NCBI RefSeq assembly: GCF_963966145.1
Contig: NC_091049.1
Coordinates: 14,322,001 to 14,386,000, forward strand
Direction: 5' to 3'
Source of the DNA: Tenebrio molitor
Taxonomy: Eukaryota; Arthropoda; Insecta; Coleoptera; Tenebrionidae
Length of the DNA: 64,000 nt
Both the position numbers and the translations under genes were made by a program. Under the pieces are notes generated by a model. That model searched no databases, had not been told where the DNA came from, and saw only the letters and a program-made list of their open reading frames with translations. Of this stretch, positions 44,361 through 56,283 are shown piece after piece (the stretch's first letter is position 1; each line of letters starts with the position of its first letter).

Positions 44361-44503
44361 TACGTAAATTTTCACTAAATTAAAAACAAACAGCACATAG
44401 AGAAATTAGAATGGGACAAAAAGAACAAATACCTGGGGATCAAAAGAATTGCATTAAACATTAATAATGATGAAACAACTGGAAGATTTTTCTAAAGAAG
44501 CAA

Positions 44504-44720
44504 CTATAGTTGACTCAAGTTCCAAAAAAACACTTTGCCTTTGCTACAGCATTTTTATGGTATTAGTCATTTGAAATTCCTTTAACACTGTACTTATATG
44601 GAAAATATTCAATCCAAATTATGATTTTCTGGTCTCTTTGTGCCTTTATTTGGTTCAAACACATTGAAAAAATGCTGTTGCAAATGACAAGTGGTTTTTT
44701 GCAACTTGACTCAACTATAG
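44504..44720. mobile_element. 217-bp MITE, CTATAGTTGACTC ends
   Basis: Inverted ends CTATAGTTGACTCAAGTT and AACTTGACTCAACTATAG, continuing inward to GCAACAGCATTTTT-like blocks. TA lies within the CTATAG termini, consistent with mariner-type targeting. Non-coding. Confidence 0.7.
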
Positions 44721-44724
44721 AAAT

Positions 44725-45740
44725 ACGTAAACACTAATTAAAAACCGCAGATTGAAACAGTCTGAGACAAGTAAAAAAAAAAACATTTTCAAGAACAAAA
44801 ATAAGCTTACTTACAAACGTAGAAGACCACAAATACAAAATATATGTACGTTCTGAGGCAGATATCAGACATGACAAAAACGCAAAAAGAGAGAAAACGG
44901 AAAAAGAAAGAGAAAAACAAAGATAACCAAATTAAGGTTAGTTGTTAAGTTTAACATGTAACTGAGAATGCAAATTATTAGAAAAGTTCAGAAAGATATT
45001 TTATTTATTTGTTTTATATGTTTCTTGTGTTTAACCTGGTTTGGTTGAGACATGTTTTGTCCATTATAGGTAACAAAGAGCTTGTGCAGCTAAATGCTCT
45101 AGTTTAAGTAGATTAGTAACTAAGAGCAAAATCATCATGAATATAAGAATATTAATGGAACTTGTTAAAATCCTTTAAGAACTCTAAGTCTAATAGTTCA
45201 CTTATTGACACTAAATATGTAATTATACTTAGCACTTGATTTGTATTTCAGGAACTAGGTAATGCTCGGTTTCTAGAATAGTATCTTACAGTAGAAATCT
45301 GTTAAAATAGACTTTACGGCCGAGCCAGGGATTTTGTGAGACGAGCTCGCAGAGCGAGTCGAATAATACTGGCGAGGCAGTAAAGGCCATAACGGACGTG
45401 TATTGTACAATAGTTTTTGTAATATCTCTACGATTCATTCACAATTATCTTTTTGAAATACATTTTTTAATTAATTAATAAGTGTGCGGAGAACGTCGTC
45501 ATGTCAACCGTTGTTTATGAAAAACAAAATGTTTCAATGTTGTTTGTCAGATTTGTTCAACGCTTAACTTTCTGTTGAAAATAAACGAATGAAATCAATA
45601 AAAAATCTCGATCAAGATATTCCCGATGTCCGGATGGCTGCAGAGCAAGTGAGGTCATCGTTATTCCCTGCAAAATTGCGCTTGTGTTAGTGTTAAAACT
45701 TTATCTTCGATCTCGTCTACATCTGCTAGTGGCATACGAA
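44725..45740. other. AT-rich intergenic, no gene
   Basis: Nothing coding supported. One GC-richer island at about 45313-45410 contains a compact palindrome (GACGAGCTCGCAGAGCGAGTCG) flanked by GACTTTACGGCC and GGCCATAACGGACG. Its origin is unknown. Confidence 0.4.
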
Positions 45741-45746
45741 TTTAGA

Positions 45747-45968
45747 TTAATTCAAGGTGTGTCCCCTAACATTAAACATTAATTGTACCAATTGTAAAAC
45801 AGTTGAAAAATAAAGTTAAGATCTACGTTGCTATAGTTATTTAATCATTCATAACGGCCTCTACCGCTCATAATAGCCGCCCTTAACGGACTCCGGCCGT
45901 TATGAGGTTGTTTACATGGTGACAAACAGTCCGGAAAGCCACCTTTAACAACTATATATTACAAAAAC
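45747..45968 (+). repeat. Dispersed repeat X, copy 2
   Basis: Matches 1-233 in the same orientation with about 10% differences, including TCCGGCCGTTATGAGGTTGT and AACAGTCCGGAAAGCCACCT. It stands 1.1 kb before the solo arm copy at 47060. Confidence 0.6.
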
Positions 45969-45969
45969 A

Positions 45970-47059
45970 ATTTTATCGGACCAGTTAGTTAACTCTCCGA
46001 TAAATACAAAAATCATGTAATGTGATTGGTTACTTTCTAGCGTTTCTATAGCAACGCTTGATTTAACCGGCCAGTTAGTTATTGCGCCGTTCCAGAAACC
46101 GGACATTAATCTGGTAACTTTAGTAACTTTTTTGGTGTGATTTAGGCTTTCATTATTTGACAAGAATCCCATATTCCTCTATTTCTAAATTTAAATGAGC
46201 TTTGTTAAAAAAGTGTAGGTATATTTTAAGTTAACTCTCGTAAGATAGGGTTAGGTTAAAGCTACAAGACCGTTGACATTATACTAATGGACGGAGCCTT
46301 GCTTGCAGATCAAGCGTAAAGCAGCGGTGACAACATGAATGAGAGATAACTAGTTACAGTTTTGGTAAGTTGATGAAGGACGCACAATAATGACCACGTG
46401 ACTTGAGGCAGAAGCGCCAGTTACAAGACTCTCATTTACGATTCTTACTGTTTTTGCAAATATTCCTTTATTAAATACATTGGGGAAAATTTTTTCATAT
46501 TACAAGCTATTGCAATGAGTTTACGGATACACTGAAAAAACTGACAAGATTTTTACATTTTAGTTATTTGGTAAAAATATAAAAATAAAAAACACAAAAA
46601 TAGAAATATTTATTTATCTTAACAAAACCAAACAAATATCCACAAATTTCCAGCAAACTGTTCACACACAATAGGCATTTAAACACTGTTTTGCCTTCAA
46701 CCAGAGTCTATCTCTTTTCGCGCGCTGTCATCATTACCTCTCTCTCTACACGCCATTCATACGAAGTATTATTACATCAATATACAAGACCTCTTTGACA
46801 CTTACTGATACATTTTGTTCATTTCATTTAACGAATTTATTAAAAACGTTTAAAATTGTTGGTACTGTTTTTTTGCTCTGTAATTTTTTTGCATTTTTTA
46901 ATATAAATTCCGTCAATTTGACCGACAATTTTTGTTATATTATATCTTTAAGGGTAAGGACGTAATAGGGCATTCAACATTGAATATGGGTTTTACTTGT
47001 TTATTTTCTAACTTGACAACCTACGCGTTTTGCATTCTAACTTACAGTCTACTTCCAAT
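45970..47059. other. AT-rich intergenic between repeats
   Basis: No gene recognised. Contains GACCAGTTAGTTAACTCTCC and a related GGCCAGTTAGTTATTGCGCC that could be paired repeat ends (46977-type palindromes are absent). Otherwise non-coding. Confidence 0.35.
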
Positions 47060-49850
47060 AACTTGTAGCATGTCAAAATGCCACAATTTTTTTGGCCGGT
47101 GTAGGAGGCCCAAGTGATCCTACTATTGTTCGCGGGAATATCACATCGCTGCTCAAACACCTGGAGCTAGCAGAGAAAAAGCACGACGTCACATGTCGAC
47201 GCGACGCGCCCACCTTTCGTCACATTTTCGGGACGTTCATTTTGAGATCTTTCAGTTTTGCTTGTTTGTTTCATTATTCAGTTTTTCTGCTTATCGTTGC
47301 ACTTTCGAGTTTTCTTTTGCGGCTTCATTTCAGAGTCACTGTGCCAGCCATTACAGGGCGGCTGGAACAACACGCGTTGGCTCCAAAATATAGAGCTGAG
47401 GTGGCTTCACGCCTCTAGGCTATCTAGCTGCGGCCTATCTTTTTGTCGGTCCCTTTTTTCTTCTTTCTCCATCCTTTTCCTTCATTTCCTCTTTTCTTCT
47501 TCTCAGCTCAGGTAACCGTACGGCAAAGTTAGTTCCGCTTTCCTTTCATTCCCGTGACTTGCCGGAACGTTATCTTCTTCTCTTCCTTTCCCCAACCTTC
47601 TTCCTGTGTGTCCAACCTTTGAGATCCTGCGGAAAATGGCTGTTACCATCTAACGTGAAATACGCGCGGACTCACCGACACTTTACCACAACAACATCCG
47701 TGAATTTCCAGGTCGGTGAAATCAAAACCGGCGCTATTATCGTCCATCTGTCATTTTAGAGCGCACGTGTAGTACCGCCGGAAATGGTCATTTTGATGCG
47801 CTGTCCGTGCAACATCGGGACGCCTTATAGCAACGGAAAATAAAGACCAGTCATTTCGTGTCGCACAACTGCTAGACGCGAGGGTATCGCAAAAAACGTA
47901 CCGTCAGCGAAAGACGAAATTGTCGAGGACTTGGTCGGCGCCCGCCGAGCGGGCGGCTGAGCCGCACGTCGCGAGAAAGCAAATTTTAGGGAGAGGTGAT
48001 CGGAATCCGCGATCATCGAAGAGAGCGGATTGCCGATCCCATTTTGTGTACCGTTTGGCGCTGCCAAATCTCGAGAGCCGCCGAGGCGCCTGAGAATTTT
48101 TGCAGTTTCGTGGTCGAGTGACCCCTCGCATCTAGGAAGAGGTAATTACCGTCCATTAGCGATTTCACGTCACTAATACCGTTCATTAGGGATAGTTCGA
48201 TCCAGTTCGATTACCGTACCGTACCGTGAGGGAGTACCGGAAAGTCCTTCCTCAAAATTTTCGTCAAGTCGCCCCTTTCAGCGGAAAGGTAATTACCGGG
48301 CAATTCGCATTTTTTGATACTAACGTTCATTCGTTAGGGGCGCTCAGATACGTTCTGTGCCGTGCAATTATGTTACGTCAGGTAACATCATGCTAAAAAG
48401 TACCGAATCGGCTACGTCACTTCCTGCCCGTGGTCGGTGGTGTATTCCAACGCACCCTTCTTGGAGTCACAAACCCGTTGATGCCGGTCCCTGAAAGGGC
48501 CAAGGAATTTCCGAGGAAATCGGTCGTTCTAAAAGCGACGTTTTCACCGATCAGCACTGTGTCCGTGACGTCCGTAGACTGGTCCGGCAATATGCCACTG
48601 GCGTCAACAACCGTCACGACGTCAGCCACCAATTACTGTAACCGCACCTACCGAAGGGATTCTAGTACGTCGCTACACGCCGCAAACCCGTAGAACACAT
48701 CCGTCGAGGATACGACTCTAAGTCTCCAGATAAGCCGCCAAATTTCATTTCGTTATTGTTTAGTACGACGCGGCTTAAACAGAACGAGACGCCTCGAATT
48801 TCCCGCTTTTCATTTTGAATATTCTCGCATTTCGCAAATTTCTCATTTTTAGAACATTCACACATTTTGCAAATTTTCATATTTTATAAAGTTTTCACAT
48901 TTTAAACTCAAGTATTACAAATTGTAAATTCTCATATACAGGGTGTCCCAAAAATGGCGTACTAACTACTTACTACCGTATCCAGGATGTTTAAATGTAC
49001 ACGAAAAAAATATAGAAAAATATTTTCAGACAAAAAAATTAATTATTATTATTTTTATTATTAACGGTAATACAATGTAAACAAAGATATACTCGTACAT
49101 CATTTCATTACCTTCCAATGTTACCGTAGTGGATTTAAAATATTTTTTTCGATTTCCAAAGCTTCTAAATTCACTATTGTGCAGGAGTAGATATTGGTAG
49201 TGAGTAATCCTGTACTTTGTGATAATATGTACGATTAGAGGTAGCTGTCATGACAATTTAATACATATATTTCAAAATAATTTTCCTGTTAAGTGCCACT
49301 TTCAAGGACTGCCCAATCAGCGAATAAGTCCAATAGAATTTTTTAAACATTTTTCTGACGTTTACGGTAGTCTCTTCTACACCGTAGTGCACCGTTAATA
49401 CGCCATTTTTGGGACATCCTGTATTTTTGTATTCACGTATACGCAACATTCTTAATTCAGATCCTCGGAATTTTTCCGATTTCAACATTTTTATATTTTT
49501 TTATTTCATTGTCAAGGTCATTACCTTGCAATTATTGTATAAATTTCATTTCAATTCATTAGTCTGAATTTGCAATTCAGTAAAGAATCATTTTCATTTC
49601 GAAAAAGTCAATTTTATAGACCTTGTTTTTTACGTCCGGAAACATACAAGATGTACTAAGTTTAAGTTTATTGAAAACAGAAAAGTTACAAGGTCCCTGT
49701 AAGGAAAAGCTTTTCTAAAAAGACCAGAATAAGCGCTAATTTCTAAGATCTTTCATGTAAACTGGTTCAGTTTTTTCATTTTCACCCATTTAGAAAAATC
49801 ATCTTCAATTCGACGAACCAGCGCACACCACTTGAGAGCTTGTTAATTTA
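47060..49850 (+). repeat. Polinton-like arm, solo third copy
   Basis: Matches the left arm (4431 down to 238) in opposite orientation over nearly its full length, starting with the same ATPase tail (TAGCATGTCAAAATGCCAC) and the frame AGVGGPSDPTIVRGNITS that parallels the left arm frame AGVGGPNDPTIARGTITS. No ATPase P-loop or other internal gene and no second arm lies nearby, so it looks like a solo arm left by recombination or deletion. A 483-bp MITE is inserted at 48939-49421. Confidence 0.6.
48939..49421. mobile_element. TA-flanked MITE, GGGTGTCCCAAAAA ends, copy 2
   Basis: Ends CAGGGTGTCCCAAAAATGGC and GCCATTTTTGGGACATCCTG, flanked by TA (48937-48938, 49422-49423). It interrupts the Polinton-like arm; the left arm (near 2600) lacks it. 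It shares its body with 36437-37258. Confidence 0.8.
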
Positions 49851-49904
49851 ATCGCTCTTTGAGCAACCTGAATAAACGAGATTATTTAATTTCAGTCGAA
49901 ATTA

Positions 49905-50060
49905 GATTTTCATTTGTCTTCCGACGTTTTAAAAACTAGAGCGCTTGTCCCGACAGCTGGACAAGGTATCAAAGCTCCCGAATAGTTGCCTGGCGCCCAC
50001 ATACGAACCCACCCCTTTGCCCCAAAAGACGCCCTGAGAACCCGGAGCAGTCAGGTTGGC
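49905..50060 (+). mobile_element. LTR primer-binding-site relic, copy 2
   Basis: Carries GAATAGTTGCCTGGCGCCCA, matching 7020-7041, followed by GAACCCACCCC. The upstream 80 bp are loosely similar to 6930-7020. No coding region follows. Likely the 3' end of an LTR and leader of the same family as 6327-7060. Confidence 0.35.
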
Positions 50061-50257
50061 TTCCTAGCCCTTGGGGTGGGGAGTGGGTGGCCACCTGCTC
50101 TACAATTTCAATATTTGATTTAGTCCCCAACATAAAAAAAAATCATAAAAACAGAAGAATTTGAATTTTGCCGTAATTCAATATAACATAAAAGTTACTC
50201 AAGTCAAAAAGAAAATAAAACGTATATGTATATGTGTATTTTTTTGGTCATTATATA

Positions 50258-51982
50258 CAGGGTGCGTCTACTAAAACTTTATATCCGAATATCTTTTTTA
50301 ATTATCAATTAAGGTAAACAATATTTAGCAATATTATATATCTCAATGACCTCTTGACATGTGCTTAACAAAAGTTAACAAAACCTGCAAGGATACAGAG
50401 CTATTTGAAAAATAACCGCAGTAATTTTTATTTTTTTTGGCTTTTTCTCAGATTACGGAGTATAACATATTCAGCTGTGGCCTCTGTATCTCCCTGTATT
50501 GTTTTTATTACACTTTTACTGATGACTACGCAATAAATTAGTGTTAAAAAGAACTAATTTTCCAGCTGTGTTCAAAACAGAGTTTATGCGTAAAAAGTTG
50601 TTCCGAATTTGTTTCACAGATTACTCATTTTTCAGCAAATAATTTAGATACGTCAATTTGACGGGGCATTGTTATTTTATTTAAAATTCTTTTATTTCTG
50701 AACTATTCAGAAAAATACAATGAAAATTCAAATAGGTATGTATGTACAAACCCCGGTGTAGGTACGTCTGCATCCTAGGGATCAGTCTTCTGTGGAAAAA
50801 TTTACTTAAACTATTTTAAAGTAAGTTTTCAATAAAACGAATTTAAATGTTATTAATTTTATTTTTTAAACAATGAATCATGGGGTACCCGGTACCCTCC
50901 TAATTTTTTTGTTTTTATTTATAAAAGTGGCTATAATGGAAGTGGGTGCGTGAAGCTTAAAGAGGGGGTGAAGGTGAATAAATAATTTAAGCACATCCTA
51001 AATAATAACAATTAAAATATCTGCAATAAATTCAACAATGTAACACAATTAGCACCAAAGAAAATTTAAAAAATGTACTCAAAATAATTATAACTAAATA
51101 AGATGCTCAAAATTTATTTCGACCATTAACTTCCACACACCTTTCAATTCTGGAATAAAAACTCCGTGAAGTTGCAGTTGCTGGATCATTTCATATGGAT
51201 GAAATTTCAAAGACTTTAAAGTTCTAATAATCGTGCTTTGTGAGACATTCAGTGTAGCCGCTACTGCTCTTGTGCTTGTGTGTGGATTTTCAGTTACCTA
51301 ATCAACAACGGCATTTTGAAAGTTAATATTTTTGGGGAGTGCATCCTTTACTCGTGGCAATTCTTTAACACTGCCAGTATCTTCAAACAGCTTTACAATT
51401 CATCTGATATTCATTTCGGAAAATTTATCATTTTCTTGACGGGCCTGAAGAATTCTTGCTGCGGCTCGATAGCACCTGTGACACTCTCCATACGTAAAAA
51501 TAATATTAATTTTCTCTTGCTGTGAGAACATCTTGTATAAAAGATTATTTCAAAGATTTCACAATCTTTTTTACTTTGACGTTGTCAAATAATAAATTAA
51601 TTATGTTTTTTTTTTCTTTGTAAATCAGTAAGCCGTGAAGTATTTTTTACGTAAATACACACTGGTGAATGAAGTCTGGAAATTGTCTTTATTTAACATT
51701 AATTTATTGGTCAATAATAAGCACTAGGATGATTGTTAGGCAGAAAATATACACAGAAACATTTGATATGCAGGTTAAAAGTTATAATGTTAGAAAATGC
51801 TGAAAATATTTTTTTTTCATTAATTTTTTTCTTTAATATTCCTCTTCTGTCCAGATCCTTGTTAATTTTTGTAGTGCCTATGTAAAGAGGGCAATGCAGC
51901 CTTTATTAAGACTAAATATCATTGAGCAGTCATTTAAAATAACGAAGATATTCGGATATAAAGTTTTAGTAGACGCACCCTG
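50258..51982 (-). mobile_element. TA-flanked 1.7-kb DNA transposon
   Basis: Inverted ends CAGGGTGCGTCTACTAAAAC and GTTTTAGTAGACGCACCCTG, extending about 36 bp, flanked by TA on both sides. It contains a dead transposase-type frame on the minus strand (51113-51531). It ends only 19 bp from the stop codon of the ABCC gene, so it has replaced or displaced that gene's 3' UTR. Mariner-like by target and size, but the protein head is of the insect DUF4817 kind. Confidence 0.75.
51113..51531 (-). pseudogene. DUF4817-like helix-turn-helix transposase head, dead
   Basis: One minus-strand frame from ATG at 51531 reads MFSQQEKINIIFTYGECHR, then RAAARILQAR, LFEDTGSVKELPRVKD, and NPHTSTRAVAATLNVSQSTI, the pattern of insect transposon proteins with an N-terminal helix-turn-helix (DUF4817-like). 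Two in-frame stops fall near 51400 and 51300. No catalytic domain follows. The family name is from memory of the motif style. Confidence 0.55.
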
Positions 51983-52000
51983 TATATATAATAAATTTCC

Positions 52001-55000
52001 TTAAGTTAACTGTTGAAAATATAAGTTATTCCTAAAATATTCATCATGATGTTGCAAAATATTTTCGGTGTCGTCAAATTCCACAACACTTCCCGAATCC
52101 ATCACCAAAATTTTATCGGAATCTATGACAGTATTTGTGCGATGTGCGATCGTTAACACTGTCGAATTCTTGAATTTTTTTCTGATGGTTCGCTGTATCA
52201 TTTTATCAGTTTCCAAATCCACACTAGCTGTGGCTTCATCCAGAATTACGATTTTAGCATTTTTCAAAATGGCTCTGACCAGACACAACAACTGCCTTTG
52301 TCCTACACTGAAATTGCTGCCGCCTTCTGAAATCGCACTTTCGAGGCCAGAAGGCAAGCCAGAGACGAATTCTTTCAGCTCTACATCTTCTAGAGCATCC
52401 CACAGAAGATAATCCTCGTATTCCGTGAATGGATCTAGATTTTGGCGCAGTGTTCCCAAAAACAAGACTGGTTCTTGAGGTATAATCGCAATTTTTGAGC
52501 GAAGAGTGTGCAGAGATAGTTTCTTCGTATCTATGCCATCTATAAAGATCCTACCGTCAAAGTCGTACAGATGGAAAATAGCTGAGATGAGAGAAGATTT
52601 GCCGGCACCAGTTCTACCAACAATTCCGATTTTTTCTCCAGATTGAACGATCAAATTTACTTGTTTAAGTACAAGTGGTTTATCAGCAGAATATCTCATC
52701 GAAACTGAACTAAAAGTTACATTTCCCTCACTTGGCCATGATTCTGGAGGCATAAAAGTGCCTCCAAATGCTTCCGGTGTAACATCTGCGTATTCTACTA
52801 CTCGTTTTACAGAAGTCATTTGATAATCAAGATCGTTCCAACATTTCATTAAGTACTGAAAAGTTATATTTAACACAAGCAGTTGCGTTACTGATAACCC
52901 AACCTGTCCAACTGACATTCCTGAAAAAAAATCGTGTTTTTTATTTAACAAACTTCAATCCATTATCAATTTACCATTATCAAAAATAATTATGCACATG
53001 AGAGCAACGGAGATGTAGAAAGCACAAGTTATATCTGACCAAAAAGCAAAAGAAAAATAAAAGGCCTTGTGCAAATAGTAAACAGAGCTGTGAAGATCTT
53101 GATAGTTGTCGAATTCTAAAATTGAATGTTTTTCGGCTTTGAAAGCTCTTATTGTACTTAATCCCTTAACCGAAGCAGTTGTATGCGTGAAGATTGGACT
53201 TCTTCCTAAAACGATTTATCAGTGATTGAGGAATTCTAAAAATAAGTCATACTTGTTCCTTCTATTCCTTTAACGTTGGCTATCATTGGCTTAAATGTCG
53301 AAGCATAGAAATAAATTAGTAAAAACAAGGCAACTGTAGGTATTATCATCCAGTAATTGAAGATTATCAAAAGAACGAGAGCTCCACTTGCATGAAGAAA
53401 CGTCTTGACCGTTTCTGACAATGAGACAGGAACAAATTCATCAATCATCCCCATGTCTTTTGAAAACCGATTCAAAATTCTTCCTGACGAATGGTTGTTG
53501 AAGAAAACTAAAGAACCGGCGAGTACTTTATCTAACAGTGCGATATGTAAGTATTTGGAAGCATATTTACAGTATACCACGGCAGCACCCACGTTTGAAT
53601 AACAAGACACAATTATGATTAAAAGTAAAGTACCACAAACAAACAAGAAGTGTGTATCATCAAATAAATTATGGATTTTTGTTTTAGAATTTGCAGACCT
53701 TTCCATAGAATCTACCCAGATTTTAAGAGAGCAATCGTAAAGATTCACTAGCACTTGGGTAAAGGCGAAAAACATGACCAGTAGACAAGTTGTTGTCCAA
53801 CCGTGTCCGGCCAAACAATAACTCTTGTAAGGGTTGAGAGTGTCAGTACCACGATCTTCATGTGTTTCAGAAGGTATATCATATTTCTTCAATGATATTA
53901 TGCTGGCCGATGAATTCTTTTCGGCACTTTTCTCAACTGATTTGTTTATGAATCCTTCCATTTTGGTATAATTTCCAGATGCTTTCACTTTTCCTTTATC
54001 TAGGAGTAGTACTTTGTCTACATTTTCGAGAAACTGGACCTGGTGCGTAACCAGAATCACACATTTGTTCTTCAGATGTCCTCGTATACATTCATAAAAT
54101 ATTTTGTTAGCGACGTAAACGTCGACAGCTGAGAAAGGGTCATCTAGAAGATACACATCTGCATCTCTATAAATGGCTCTTGCCAAAGAAACTCTTGCTT
54201 TTTGTCCTCCACTCAACATAACTCCTTTCTCCCCCACTAAAGTGTTGTCACCATAAGAGAAACTAGAAATGTCGTGTTCCAAACAACACACTCTTATTAC
54301 TTCTTGATATTTTCTTTCATCCATATTTTCCCCAAATAAAATATTTTCTCTGAGAGTGCCAGTAAAGATCCAAGGTTCTTGAGGTGCATATGATAGAGAT
54401 CCTCTAATGTTAAGATTTCCGCTCAAATGGGGAACTTCCTTTACTATGACTTGCAGCAGAGTGGATTTGCCACTGCCAGCAACTCCAACAACTGCTACCA
54501 GTTGACCAGTTGTGGCTGTAATTGTGACGTCGACAAGATTACTGTTGGATGAAGTGACATCCCATTTTGCATTAACATTTTTTAGAGAAACACCACAGAG
54601 TTGATCAAATTCTTCGGTTCCTTTTTCCAATTTGTTAATATTTCTGTCAATATTATGCAAAGATGGCTCAATAAAAAGTGGCAAGTTGGTTGTATGTTTC
54701 TGTTCCAAAAGAAGAAATTGTTCTATTCGTCGAAGTGAAACCATCAGTTCTGAAGTGGAAATCAAGCTCCAAGACCAGAGATGACTGGTTTGTCTCAAGG
54801 CGTCGTAAATAATCAATAGTGCAAAGACGTATTGGGGTGTCAAAGTTTCGTTGTATAAAACTGCAACCAAAATGCATAGAAAAACAGACGTTTTTTGAAA
54901 GAAAATGGCCAAGGAAAAGTTGCTAATTCGATAACAATTTCCTTTAGCTATATCTCTCATTTCTGCCCTAAAAATAAATATTCCTATATTTTTTTGACGA

Positions 55001-56048
55001 ACAACAAAACCAAATTTAACTTTCTAGCATTGTCCACCAATTTGGCAAATGGTTTTTCCCAAGTGAACATTTTTATAGATCGGATACCGTTAATTGTGTC
55101 GCTTAATACGCGAACTCTTGAATCCACTTTCGCAGCCAAAATCATTCTTAAATAAAAGAGTTTTCTGAAAAGAATCACTAAAAGACAGTAACAAAGCTGT
55201 ACAAAAAAATTAAATACTTACTTTGAATAAGTAAACATAGTACTGGTACCACCATTCCCACAATGGAACTATAGCCATACGTAACCACAAGATAATAAGC
55301 CGCTATTATGACCTTTAACGGACCTATCCACAAGAAATTAAAAGAAATCACAGCTTTGTCAAATTGTTCTACATCATTCGACAGCAAATTCACAATGTGA
55401 CCCAAAGAAACGTTCTGAATTGTGGTGCTTTTCATTTTTAGTAATTTCCTGTAAATGAGGGAGGAACAAGCAATACGGAACTTCATTCCTAAAGAGGTGA
55501 GCTCCAGCAGCAATGTATTGAAACTCAAAGCGCGGATTAAAAACGCCAACAAAATGATCAATCCATCAAATAGTGCTTCTCTTTTGGTGATAGATGATTG
55601 ATGCAGTGTGAAATAATTTAACAAATCTCTCAAAAATGTTGGTGGTAATAAACTGCAAATGTCACTTGAACTTGACAGACATGAAGATTATTGTCACTCA
55701 CCATACAGCTACATCTACAGGACAGAACAACACTCCGTGCAATATCAATTTGAAACCGAACATCTTCACCAATACCCTTGTCAACGACGGTTTTTTAGAT
55801 GAATCTTGTTCGTTGTTCCAAAGTTTTTCAAGTTGGTCTCCGAGTGGTTTGGACTCGTGTATCCTAACTGGTGCAACAACATCTTCTTCGTTGAAATTCT
55901 TTCTCAGTCTTTCCATCAGCAAGCGTAATTGCCAACTAAATACAACATTTATTACCTAGAAAATTCAACTTTTTAGCGCTTACCAATGCAGAAAATGTGA
56001 GAAGAAATTTGCCTTGTCTCGTGGATGGGTCTGTTTAGGACAGTTCAT
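52001..56048 (-). CDS. ABCC (MRP4-like) ABC transporter, seven exons
   Basis: Full-length ATP-driven exporter of the C subfamily, expected in the plasma membrane and moving organic anions, conjugates or xenobiotics. Exons: 56048-55984, 55935-55702, 55652-55222, 55177-55021, 54967-53253, 53205-52975, 52920-52001; the join is 3753 nt (1250 aa), in frame, with GT-AG introns, several only 44-55 bp. It starts MNCPKQTHPRDKANFFSHF as in short MRPs (no TMD0). NBD1 has GVAGSGKS (about 457-464), LSGGQ (547-551) and Walker B LLDD with Asp in place of the catalytic Glu. NBD2 has GRTGAGKS (about 1046-1053), the signature FSVGQ (1148-1152, usually LSVGQ) and ILDEAT. This asymmetry is normal for ABCC. No inactivating change seen. 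A solo LTR lies 236 bp upstream. Confidence 0.9.
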
Positions 56049-56283
56049 TTTACGAAAAGTTTGTTCCCAACTTTTAAGTACTATCACTTTTGTTTTTAAT
56101 AGAAATAGATATGACGTTGTTCTACATATACATATAACGTCTATAAATGAACAACAGATAAGATATATTAACATGTATCAAACTACACGACCTTATTTCG
56201 AAATTTCCAGACTTGACTCAACAATTATGTAAATGCAAGATAAAATGCATTTTTACTACTACTTACTGTATATTTCTAGTTAC

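Noticed and set aside
52068..52412. 114-aa plus-strand frame opposite the ABCC gene
   Set aside because: Antisense shadow of the second nucleotide-binding domain.
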